Under the pieces are notes generated by a model. The model saw only the letters and a program-made list of their open reading frames with translations. It searched no databases and had not been told where the DNA came from. A DNA stretch of 7,808 bases from assembly GCA_021788565.1 (NCBI GenBank), contig JAJYKO010000228.1, forward strand, positions 1 through 7,808, in the 5' to 3' direction. Within the stretch, counting starts at the first letter, position 1; every line of letters begins with the position of its first letter. The stretch is from Chloroflexota bacterium. Lineage in GTDB: Bacteria; Chloroflexota; UBA6077. Positions 1-5,126 of this stretch are shown in pieces. A program made the position numbers and the translations under genes.

Positions 1-280
1 CTCCATTCCCGATCAGCAGCACGTACTCCACTTCGCCGGAGGTGGTCTCGTGCTGTACCTGTACGGTATCAACTGTTGTGGCCAGGTTGTTGCCCAGGGC
101 GTACAGAGTCGGTGTGGTAGAGGGTTCCGGGACCCCTATCACGGCGAGTTCCTCGACGTGTTTCCAGACCGCCTCCTGATCCCTGCCGGCATAGCCCCCA
201 TTCAGCAGCCGCTGAACCGGAAACTCAATCCGCTCGCCGCTCCCCTGCACCACTAGTTCTAGCTTCGGTACCCAGGTCAT
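1..280 (-). CDS. N-terminal part of a DUF2848-like (FAH-related) protein, cut by the window edge
   Basis: The minus strand is open from an ATG at 280 to the window edge, giving 93 residues with no stop. The start has a good Shine-Dalgarno sequence (GGAGG, 286-290, five bases upstream). The protein begins MTWVPKLELVVQGSGERIEF. It then carries LNGGYAGRDQEAVWKHVEEL, a GVPEPSTTPTLYAL segment and TSGEVEYVLLIGNG. The pattern of GRDQ, GVP-P-S-TP-lY and SGEvE-VLL resembles DUF2848 proteins, which are related to the fumarylacetoacetate hydrolase fold. The SGEVE segment would carry acidic metal-binding residues in that fold. This assignment is from memory of the family, not from a search. The reaction and substrate are unknown. 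The gene is divergent from the osmC-like gene at 450 and shares a 169-bp intergenic region with it. The C-terminal half, with the rest of any active site, lies outside the window. Confidence 0.6.
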   Translation of the reverse strand, partial: MTWVPKLELVVQGSGERIEFPVQRLLNGGYAGRDQEAVWKHVEELAVIGVPEPSTTPTLYALGNNLATTVDTVQVQHETTSGEVEYVLLIGNG

Positions 281-387
281 GGACGCCTCCGATCTCGTCT
301 GTCTGTGATACGCGCTCATAGCTTCTCACCGGAGCGAATATGATGCAACCGGGTATCCATTCGCGGGCCTCTCCCTGGCGGTTTGCG

Positions 388-422
388 GCTTGCCTCGCTA
401 CAATCACGCTTGCTACTACAAT
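388..422 (+). promoter_or_regulatory. Imperfect tandem element with two TACAAT boxes upstream of osmC
   Basis: Two related segments lie in tandem: a 17-mer at 388-404 and a 15-mer at 408-422. Both begin GCTTGC and end CTACAAT, so two -10-like TACAAT boxes sit 18 bp apart (399-404 and 417-422). Neither has a convincing -35 at the standard distance; TTGCCT at 390-395 is 21 bp from the second box. The element ends just before the ribosome binding site of the OsmC gene. It may be a duplicated promoter core or a direct-repeat operator. This is a candidate only. Confidence 0.3.
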
Positions 423-449
423 GGCCAGGTGAGGAAAGGATAACGATCG

Positions 450-908
450 ATGGCGAACTCAATCTCAGCCAGCGTCAAACTGAAGGAAGGCATGTCCTTC
501 GAGGCCACGGCTACGTCGGGCCACACCGTCGTCCTCGACTCAGCCGAGGAGGTGGGGGGGCGCGACCTGGGCTTCCGGCCGATGGAGTTGATCCTGATGG
601 GCCTGGGCGGATGCACCGGCATGGACGTCATATCGATCCTGCGCAAGATGCAACAGCAGGTGACCGGCTACGAAGTCAGGCTTAGCGGGGACCGTGCAGG
701 TGAGCACCCCAAGATATATACCGATATAACGGTGGAGCACGTCGTCACGGGAAAGGGGCTCGCCGAGGCGTCGGTGCGCCGCGCGGTAGAGCTCTCCGCC
801 ACCAAGTACTGCCCCGCCTCGGCGATGCTCAGCAAGGCCGCCCGAGTCACCCACCGCTACCGCATGGTGGACACGGACTCCGGCGCGGAGACGACCGGAG
901 CACTGTAG
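450..908 (+). CDS. OsmC/Ohr superfamily protein (thiol peroxidase-like)
   Basis: This 152-residue protein has the length and layout of the OsmC/YhfA branch. It has an N-terminal beta sheet (1-45, including a conserved-looking SGHTVVLDS), then RPMELILMGLGGCTGMDVISIL with Cys55 at the start of the central helix, and KYCPASAML with Cys121. These two cysteines match the peroxidatic and resolving positions of the superfamily. Such proteins reduce organic or inorganic hydroperoxides in the cytoplasm using thiols, though the YhfA-type branch is biochemically less well defined. The final dozen residues (SGAETTGAL region) look like a disordered tail. The ATG is chosen because GAGGAAAGGA (431-440) precedes it by nine bases. 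The gene stands alone, divergent from the DUF2848-like gene and 115 bp before the toxin-antitoxin pair. The superfamily is clear; the exact subfamily and substrate are not. Confidence 0.9.
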   Translation: MANSISASVKLKEGMSFEATATSGHTVVLDSAEEVGGRDLGFRPMELILMGLGGCTGMDVISILRKMQQQVTGYEVRLSGDRAGEHPKIYTDITVEHVVTGKGLAEASVRRAVELSATKYCPASAMLSKAARVTHRYRMVDTDSGAETTGAL

Positions 909-979
909 GCCCAGGCACGTGCCGACGGTCGGGGGCATCGCACCGTGCTCCTGCCGCTGCCGGCTCATTGGCGAAATGC

Positions 980-1011
980 TGTGGTACAATATCACTACAA
1001 ATGTGACCACA
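980..1011 (+). promoter_or_regulatory. Extended -10 promoter overlapped by an inverted repeat, for the toxin-antitoxin pair
   Basis: TGG followed by TACAAT (982-990) makes an extended -10 element. I see no good -35, as is common with extended -10 promoters. The box sits inside an inverted repeat with perfect 6-bp arms, TGTGGT (980-985) and ACCACA (1006-1011); ACA and TGT extend the arms with a one-base offset. This is the expected place for an antitoxin-binding operator, because Phd/VapB antitoxins and their toxin complexes repress their own promoters. The motif positions are seen in the sequence; the operator function is inferred. Confidence 0.5.
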
Positions 1012-1023
1012 TTCGGAGGAGTC

Positions 1024-1284
1024 GTGCGGGCTGTAGGCATTCGGGAACTTAAGGAGCAGGCTAGCGAGATCCTGCGGCGGGTCCGCGAGGAAGGCGATGC
1101 CTATGAGATCACTTACCATGGACGAGTAGTGGCCAGGCTGGTTCCGGTGACGGAATGGAAAGAGAGTGACTCCGGTGCCGAGTTCCTGGATCGATGGGAT
1201 CGGCTTGGCAAGTCCATCAGCAGCATGTGGCCTGAAGGTGTCTCGGCGGTGGATGCCGTACGAGAAGGCCGCAGGGAGCTTTGA
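1024..1284 (+). CDS. vapB: Phd/YefM-family antitoxin (VapB-type)
   Basis: From the GTG at 1024 the gene gives 86 residues, typical for an antitoxin. The N-terminus VGIRELKEQASEILRRVREE (4-23), then YEITYHGRVVARLVPV (27-42), is the standard Phd fold: a short strand, a helix, then strands that form the dimeric DNA-binding domain. The charged C-terminal part (about 45-86) would be the toxin-binding tail. The frame is open further upstream, but the GTG start is preferred. GGAGGA (1015-1020) lies just upstream of it, the Phd domain begins a few residues later, and the extended -10 promoter at 982-990 rules out an earlier start. The antitoxin should neutralise the adjacent PIN toxin and repress the shared promoter. 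Its stop codon overlaps the toxin start by one base (TGATG), so the two are translationally coupled. Confidence 0.88.
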   Translation: MRAVGIRELKEQASEILRRVREEGDAYEITYHGRVVARLVPVTEWKESDSGAEFLDRWDRLGKSISSMWPEGVSAVDAVREGRREL

Positions 1285-1685
1285 TGGTCATAGACGCCAG
1301 TGTCTGGGTCAGCAGCCTTGTCGCCGATGATCTGCACCATCCGGCCAGCCGCCAATGGTTAGCCGAACAGATCGATGAAGGCGAGACGCTGGCTGTCCCA
1401 ACTCTGGCTCTTTCGGAGGTGGCAGGCGCCATCGCGAGACGCACCGGATCGACGCTACTGGGCCGTCAATCGGTGCAGGAGATGCTCCGCATCCCCGGTC
1501 TGCGGCTGGTAGCATTAGATGGCGATCTGGCCAGGGAAGCGGCAAACCTCGCGGCCGAGGCGCGGTTGCACGGTGCGGATGCCGTCTACGCCACTACGGC
1601 TAGAGCACTGAACCTCCCCCTGTTCACCTGGGATCAGGACCAGGAAGAGCGCGCCCGGCCCTTCGTTCGGGTCTGGCGCCCATGA
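1284..1685 (+). CDS. vapC: VapC-type PIN-domain ribonuclease toxin
   Basis: This 133-residue protein is a PIN domain of normal VapC length. It begins MVIDASVWVSSLV with Asp4, followed by Glu45 in LALSEVAGAI, Asp99 in LHGADAVYATTA, and Asp117 or Asp119 in LFTWDQDQ. These are the acidic residues that bind Mg2+ or Mn2+ in PIN nucleases, so the toxin looks catalytically intact. VapC proteins cleave RNA, often tRNA or rRNA, when freed from the antitoxin; the target here cannot be read from the sequence. The ATG at 1284 is chosen over the TTG at 1281, because AGGGAG (1273-1278) lies five bases upstream and family members commonly start M-IDAS. The one-base overlap with the antitoxin stop indicates a single operon. 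Confidence 0.92.
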   Translation: MVIDASVWVSSLVADDLHHPASRQWLAEQIDEGETLAVPTLALSEVAGAIARRTGSTLLGRQSVQEMLRIPGLRLVALDGDLAREAANLAAEARLHGADAVYATTARALNLPLFTWDQDQEERARPFVRVWRP

Positions 1686-1725
1686 CCTGCATCGGCCTGT
1701 CGCGTCGCGTTCTGTTCGCCGAGAA

Positions 1726-1748
1726 AGAAGCGTGTCGCGTTTTCTTCT
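1726..1748. terminator. Weak bidirectional terminator-like hairpin between convergent genes
   Basis: A short stem, AAGCG pairing around a TGT loop with CGCGTT (one bulged base), is followed on the plus strand by TTTTCTTCTT. On the minus strand it is followed by CTTTCTC. It sits in the 88-bp gap between the convergent vapC and C39-like genes, where a shared terminator is expected. The stem is short and imperfect, so the call is tentative. Confidence 0.3.
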
Positions 1749-1773
1749 TGGGATCGCCGGGGCGTGATCCGCT

Positions 1774-2730
1774 CTACGGCCGTACGGTGACGAACCTGTC
1801 CCCCAGTTCACTCATGGCCTTCTCGAAGGAGGAGTAGGTGGCGAACTGGAGGTCCGGCTTCATGGGGTCCGCATAGTACACTCCCCGATCGTCCACTCCA
1901 GCCAGCACGACGGCATGCTCCGTCACCACGTAGGGGATCGTCTTGCCGGCGGGAGTGACCCAGGAGCCTCGACCTTTAACGACCATGTCGTACGGCATCC
2001 ACACCACAGAAGGGAACCCCTGTCGCACCGACTCATAGAGCTGTTTTGGATCGACGTTCTTGCCATACTTTGTCGTCTCGAACCCATAGGACTGGGCCAG
2101 GTCCGCGATCGGTTTCTCGTATACCCCGTAACCATCCTTCAGGTAAACACCATCCCAGCTGCCGACGAAGCCTATATCTGGATCGCCCCATTGCACCGTC
2201 TCGCCTACCACCTTACGAGGCGTGGGATCACGGGCCAGTGCGGCCAGCAGATGGTTCTCTGACATCTCTACCCCGAAGGTCGCCAGGGCCATTCTGAGGG
2301 ATGCCGCCTCACAGGAGAGGGCGTGCTGCTGGTGGTAGATGGGCACCTTCAGCACCATCTTGCTGGCCGGAGTAGAAGACGGAGACACGGTGGGCACCGC
2401 ACTTGAGGTATGCGCGACGGGAGCGCTAGTCGCCTCTGGTGCTTTCGTGGCCGCGACCGCGGGTGCCTCCCGATGGGTCTTGGGTACTGCCGCGGGAGCC
2501 GCGGGTTTGGCGGTCGGTCGCTGGGGAGTTGGGGTGGTCTGCACGGAGGCAATGGGCCACTGCAGCTTGAAGTCCGCAAGCTTCACGGGCGACTGCCATA
2601 TCATGGCTGCAACCAGCACGGGCACGGCCACAAGGAAGGCGATGAGCGTTGCTGAGGGACCACCGCTGTTTCCGCCACCCCTCTTCGGTTTCTGGCCGCT
2701 TGGTTTTCGAGCGCTCTTCCCCTTTGCCAT
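1774..2730 (-). CDS. Membrane-anchored C39-like cysteine peptidase (Peptidase_C39_2 / YvpB type)
   Basis: This 318-residue protein has a basic N-terminus (1-20), one transmembrane helix (about 27-45), and a long Ala/Pro/Thr/Ser-rich linker (about 60-124). A papain-like C39 domain follows (about 125-318). The domain starts VLKVPIYHQQHALSCEAASLRMAL, with catalytic Cys140 and a nearby Gln for the oxyanion hole. His272 lies in TEHAVVLAGVDD and Asp288 in YYADPMKP, completing a Cys-His-Asp triad. The basic residues before the helix predict that the enzyme domain faces outside the cytoplasm. There is no ABC transporter, so it is not a bacteriocin-exporter C39 domain; stand-alone members are of unknown substrate. 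Cys140 is the only cysteine in the protein. The start is the only ATG in reach, with a weak ribosome site. It lies downstream of ccdA and the thioredoxin lipoprotein on the same strand, after a 221-bp gap, and may have its own promoter. Confidence 0.85.
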   Translation of the reverse strand: MAKGKSARKPSGQKPKRGGGNSGGPSATLIAFLVAVPVLVAAMIWQSPVKLADFKLQWPIASVQTTPTPQRPTAKPAAPAAVPKTHREAPAVAATKAPEATSAPVAHTSSAVPTVSPSSTPASKMVLKVPIYHQQHALSCEAASLRMALATFGVEMSENHLLAALARDPTPRKVVGETVQWGDPDIGFVGSWDGVYLKDGYGVYEKPIADLAQSYGFETTKYGKNVDPKQLYESVRQGFPSVVWMPYDMVVKGRGSWVTPAGKTIPYVVTEHAVVLAGVDDRGVYYADPMKPDLQFATYSSFEKAMSELGDRFVTVRP

Positions 2731-2851
2731 ACAATCACCATCCCAGGACCAAACGAAATGTGCGGGATGAATGAGCGAAAGCAGGGACTATTGGCAGTAG
2801 CGCGCCATGTGTCCCCGACATCTCATTCAACGTGCGTTTGCGGTGGGGGGC

Positions 2852-2880
2852 AGTTTACCGCGAGTGGAGGGCGCGAGCAA
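2852..2880 (-). promoter_or_regulatory. Possible promoter for the C39-like peptidase gene
   Basis: On the minus strand TTGCTC (2880-2875) and TAAACT (2857-2852) are separated by 17 bp. The match to consensus is modest, three of six and four of six. It would give a leader of about 115 bases before the peptidase start at 2730. The rest of the 2731-2951 gap shows only the palindrome at 2910-2933. Confidence 0.25.
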
Positions 2881-2909
2881 TGAGAAAGAGCAGCCATCCA
2901 AGACAGAGC

Positions 2910-2933
2910 AGGGGCGGTTCGCGAACCGCCCCT
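2910..2933. repeat. Perfect 24-bp palindrome (REP-like GGGGCGG...CCGCCCC element)
   Basis: Twelve-base arms meet without a spacer: AGGGGCGGTTCG and its exact complement CGAACCGCCCCT. A further G-C pair (2908 with 2935) lies beyond one mismatch. It sits 18 bp after the thioredoxin gene stop. Neither strand has a T-run after it, so it is not a classic intrinsic terminator. From memory, short GC-rich palindromes beginning GTAGGGGCG and ending CGCCCCTAC are dispersed between genes in many environmental bacterial genomes; this copy looks like a variant with one outer arm changed. It may stabilise the 3' end of the ccdA-tlpA transcript. Confidence 0.75.
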
Positions 2934-2951
2934 ACGGTGCCACGACCGGTG

Positions 2952-3530
2952 CTACTTTATCTCAGCCAGTTTTGACTCCAGCTCGGGGCCGCTCATCTGC
3001 CCGACCTTGGTGTCTCGGATGATGCCGTTGCGGTCGATGAAGAAGCTGGCCGGGATACCGTCCACGAAGTAGGCATCGGCTGCCTTGGTATCGGGGTCCA
3101 GGACGAATGTCCAGGTGTAGCGGTTCTGCTTGTGGACGAAATTGTCGACGGTGGTCGGGTCCTCCGCGTTGTTGATCCCAAGAAAGACGTAGCCCTCGGC
3201 TTTATGCTTCTCGTAAGACTGCTCGATGTCGGGCATCTCGGCCTTGCAGGGCGGGCACCAGCTGGCCCAGAAGTTCACGAACACCGGCTTACCACGGAAG
3301 TCAGACAGGTGGATCGTATTGCCGTCCAGCGTCTTCAGCGTGAAGTCGGGCGCTTGATCGCCAATCCTCGTCCCCACGTTTGCGTGCGCCGCACCTGCAG
3401 ACTGTCCCGCGGGGGCAGCCGCGGCCGAAGAGGTGAAATTCTGGTCACCGCCCATGCATCCAGCCGTGGTCAAGACGGCCAGCCCGATTGCTGCTACCAA
3501 CAGTCCCTTTATCGACGTCGCTGTCTTCAT
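2952..3530 (-). CDS. tlpA: TlpA/ResA-type thiol-disulfide oxidoreductase, lipoprotein
   Basis: This 192-residue protein has a lipoprotein signal peptide: positively charged start, hydrophobic stretch, then TTAGC with the lipidated cysteine at 25. An Ala/Gly/Ser-rich linker (about 35-52) follows, then a TlpA-type thioredoxin domain (about 53-192). The domain shows GDQAPDFTLKTLDG, the active site WASWCPPC (Cys92 and Cys95), and GIPASFFID with the cis-proline at about 160. The family reduces disulfides outside the cytoplasm, typically in apocytochromes or other envelope proteins, and is recharged by CcdA. The ATG at 3530 is chosen over the GTG directly before it, because AGGAG lies six bases upstream of the ATG. 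The gene lies 107 bp downstream of ccdA on the same strand, a standard functional pairing. No cytochrome c biogenesis gene is visible, so the client is open. Confidence 0.93.
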   Translation of the reverse strand: MKTATSIKGLLVAAIGLAVLTTAGCMGGDQNFTSSAAAAPAGQSAGAAHANVGTRIGDQAPDFTLKTLDGNTIHLSDFRGKPVFVNFWASWCPPCKAEMPDIEQSYEKHKAEGYVFLGINNAEDPTTVDNFVHKQNRYTWTFVLDPDTKAADAYFVDGIPASFFIDRNGIIRDTKVGQMSGPELESKLAEIK

Positions 3531-3608
3531 CACATACTCCTAGACCAAATCCAAGGCGAAACCCGCGGGGTCTCGGGGAATCACGACCCGTCAGTACAGG
3601 GCTACTAG

Positions 3609-3628
3609 CCAGAAACCCCCGGGTCTGG
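3609..3628 (-). other. Small hairpin between ccdA and tlpA
   Basis: In the 107-bp gap, CCAGA and TCTGG form outer arms around an inner CCC/GGG pairing. It lies just after the ccdA stop on the minus strand and has no T-run, so it is more likely an mRNA processing or stability element, or chance, than a full terminator. Confidence 0.25.
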
Positions 3629-3637
3629 TCGCCCTGA

Positions 3638-4378
3638 CTACACCCCGCCCCAGTTGAAATATCGCGGCAACAGCTTGAAGGTGTCGGAAAGCATCAACAT
3701 TCCTATGGCTATCAGCAGGATGCCGCTGGCCAGCTCGATAACCCTCATGTGCCGCTTGATCCTCGAAAGCAGTGCACTGGCCTGGGCGATCGCGAAGCCC
3801 GTGGCGAGGAACGGCACCCCGAGTCCTAGCGAGTAGACCAGCAGCAGCAGGGTGCCCTGACCGACTGTGCTACTCATGCTGGCGAGGCCGATTATGCCCG
3901 CGAGGATGGGTCCGATGCAAGGTGTCCAACCGGCTGCGAAGGCCACGCCCACCAGCAGGGAGGTTATAGGGTTCGCCCGGGCCGCGAGCTGCGGCTCCAA
4001 TCGGAACTGCCTGTATAGGAATCCGACCTGGAAGGCCCCGACCTGGTGAAGTCCCAGCAGGATCAGCACCACTCCACCGATCTGCCGCATCAGGCCCGAG
4101 TACCCGTGCAGCACATTGCCTACCAGCCCGATGGAGGCCCAGAACCCGACGAAGACGAGAGAGAACCCCAGGACGAAGGCTATCGAGTGGATCATGGTGG
4201 ACGTGCGCCGCGCATCGTGCGCCGAGGTCATGGCGGAGCTGCCAGCCAGGTAGCCCACGTAAGCTGGAACCAGGGGCAGCACACACGGGGACAGAAAAGA
4301 GAGCACGCCTGCCCCGAACGCGACCAGGAGTGAAAGGTTCTCCGGACCCAAAGACATGACCTCGCGAGACTCAGACAT
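3638..4378 (-). CDS. ccdA: CcdA-family transmembrane thiol-electron transporter
   Basis: This 246-residue protein is the normal length for CcdA, the stand-alone equivalent of the DsbD membrane domain. Six hydrophobic helices are visible, roughly 15-37, 62-85, 96-116, 138-165, 176-200 and 213-232. The two redox cysteines are in the characteristic settings: Cys32 in SPCVLPLVPAYVGYLAG and Cys154 in WTPCIGPILAGI. It passes electrons from cytosolic thioredoxin across the membrane to an outward-facing thioredoxin, here most likely the TlpA-like lipoprotein encoded next. The ATG at 4378 has no purine-rich ribosome site; the preceding bases are pyrimidine-rich. The ATG at 4357 (residue 8) has GAGG, but only two bases away. 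Either could be the start, and neither changes the membrane core. The gene is divergent from the marR operon. Confidence 0.94.
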   Translation of the reverse strand: MSESREVMSLGPENLSLLVAFGAGVLSFLSPCVLPLVPAYVGYLAGSSAMTSAHDARRTSTMIHSIAFVLGFSLVFVGFWASIGLVGNVLHGYSGLMRQIGGVVLILLGLHQVGAFQVGFLYRQFRLEPQLAARANPITSLLVGVAFAAGWTPCIGPILAGIIGLASMSSTVGQGTLLLLVYSLGLGVPFLATGFAIAQASALLSRIKRHMRVIELASGILLIAIGMLMLSDTFKLLPRYFNWGGV

Positions 4379-4425
4379 GGAGGGAAGGCGGCGTTACGGC
4401 AAGACAAAATACCTGCCAGGGGTAT

Positions 4426-4455
4426 ATTATTGGGCTCCCGCCGCCTCCCTGTCAA
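4426..4455 (-). promoter_or_regulatory. Sigma-70-type promoter of the ccdA-tlpA operon
   Basis: On the minus strand a perfect -35 TTGACA (4455-4450) is followed by an 18-bp spacer and AATAAT (4431-4426), five of six to the -10 consensus. Transcription would begin near 4419 and leave a leader of about 40 bases before the ATG at 4378. This is the best promoter match in the window. Confidence 0.65.
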
Positions 4456-4546
4456 CCGAATCGCATTCCCAGTTCCATATGCATGTGAATATTTCGTCGA
4501 TATAGGATTCTCCATCGATGCGGCGAGTTTTCGATCCCAGGGTTGC

Positions 4547-4575
4547 TTGCATCCTGGATTGAAATTTGCTATAAA
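4547..4575 (+). promoter_or_regulatory. Promoter of the marR efflux operon
   Basis: TTGCAT (4547-4552), a 17-bp spacer and TATAAA (4570-4575) form a plausible housekeeping promoter. The predicted start, near 4582, falls at the beginning of the direct repeats. The flanking region 4461-4546 is AT-richer than the genes and holds nothing else I can name. Confidence 0.55.
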
Positions 4576-4582
4576 TGCTGTT

Positions 4583-4616
4583 CTGTTAGGGATACTAACT
4601 GTTAGGGGTACATAAC
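4583..4616 (+). promoter_or_regulatory. Tandem operator-like repeats ahead of marR
   Basis: CTGTTAGGGATAC (4583-4595) and CTGTTAGGGGTAC (4599-4611) match at 12 of 13 bases, 16 bp apart, and are followed by TAAC and ATAAC. Each copy also contains an inverted repeat: GTTAG...CTAAC (4585-4599) and GTTA...TAAC (4601-4616). They run from the predicted transcription start to the TTG start codon, and the second copy supplies the AGGGG ribosome site. A MarR dimer bound here would block both transcription and access to the ribosome site region. The repeats are seen; the binding is inferred. Confidence 0.6.
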
Positions 4617-5126
4617 TTGTCGGTTACTACGGAAGTTGAGCCTGAGGAAGTCGCTCGCCTGTTCGAGGTTTTTCCTCGACTGTTGCGTGCGATCGCCACG
4701 ACGGCCTTCAAACACGGGGAAGACCCAGCCTTTCGGAGTCTTACCCAGCTGCACGTAGTGAAGCATCTGGCAGAGCGGCCATGGCTGGTCAGCGAACTGG
4801 CTCAGGAGATGAGACTCTCGGCTCCTACCGTCAGCGTTGCTGTGGAGAGCCTGGTGCGCCGAGGATTGGTGCAACGCGGGGAGGCGAGCGATGACCGCCG
4901 CGCAAATCCTCTCACCCTGACGGCAGAGGGTGAGCGGTGCTATCAGGATGCACGAGAACGTGTCATCGATGCTCTCGGCGGGATCCTGGAGCAAGTCCCA
5001 TCTGAGGATCGTACTGCATTTGTTCAGGGGGTGAACGCTGTAGCCAGAGTCCTCGACGTACATTCCTCTGCTACCGAGGCATCTGCCTCTCATTCGGACC
5101 TGGATTCTAAGGAGTTGGCTTCATGA
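4617..5126 (+). CDS. MarR-family transcriptional regulator
   Basis: This 169-residue protein has a MarR winged helix-turn-helix at about 42-106. LTQLHVVKHLAERPWLVSEL leads into AQEMRLSAPTVSVAVESLVRRGLVQR, followed by the wing SDDRRANPLTLTAEG, where DDRR matches the conserved D-RDRR wing. Flanking helices (about 11-32 and 108-148) would form the dimer interface and ligand pocket. About 20 Ser/Ala/Asp-rich residues at the end look like a disordered tail. A TTG start at 4617 is chosen: AGGGG (4604-4608) lies eight bases upstream, and an in-frame stop at 4596 excludes earlier starts except a CTG. The gene overlaps the next by four bases (ATGA), so it likely represses its own operon until a drug-like ligand binds, as in emrRAB. 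The ligand cannot be predicted. Confidence 0.9.
   Translation: MSVTTEVEPEEVARLFEVFPRLLRAIATTAFKHGEDPAFRSLTQLHVVKHLAERPWLVSELAQEMRLSAPTVSVAVESLVRRGLVQRGEASDDRRANPLTLTAEGERCYQDARERVIDALGGILEQVPSEDRTAFVQGVNAVARVLDVHSSATEASASHSDLDSKELAS

Noticed and set aside
540..1040. Long open frame on the minus strand across the osmC gene
   Set aside because: It is antisense to a clear OsmC protein, has low-complexity His/Arg/Gly-rich composition and no recognisable motif; GC-rich codon bias explains it.
1281..1283. TTG as the start of vapC
   Set aside because: The ATG at 1284 is at better distance from AGGGAG and gives the usual M-IDAS start of PIN toxins.
919..1284. Longer antitoxin reading with upstream residues before the GTG at 1024
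   Set aside because: The extra residues would run through the extended -10 promoter and the dyad, do not resemble the Phd fold, and lack a ribosome site.
2339..2770. Open frame on the plus strand opposite the C39-like gene
   Set aside because: Its Ala/Gly/Val-rich product mirrors the Ala/Pro/Thr linker of the peptidase gene and ends beyond that gene's start without a family match.
2910..2933. Palindrome as an intrinsic terminator for tlpA
   Set aside because: The stem is strong but no T-run follows on either strand, so it was kept as a repeat.
4602..5093. 163-codon open frame on the minus strand opposite marR
   Set aside because: The plus strand encodes a convincing MarR winged helix with promoter and operator; the reverse frame has no motif or ribosome site that I can support.
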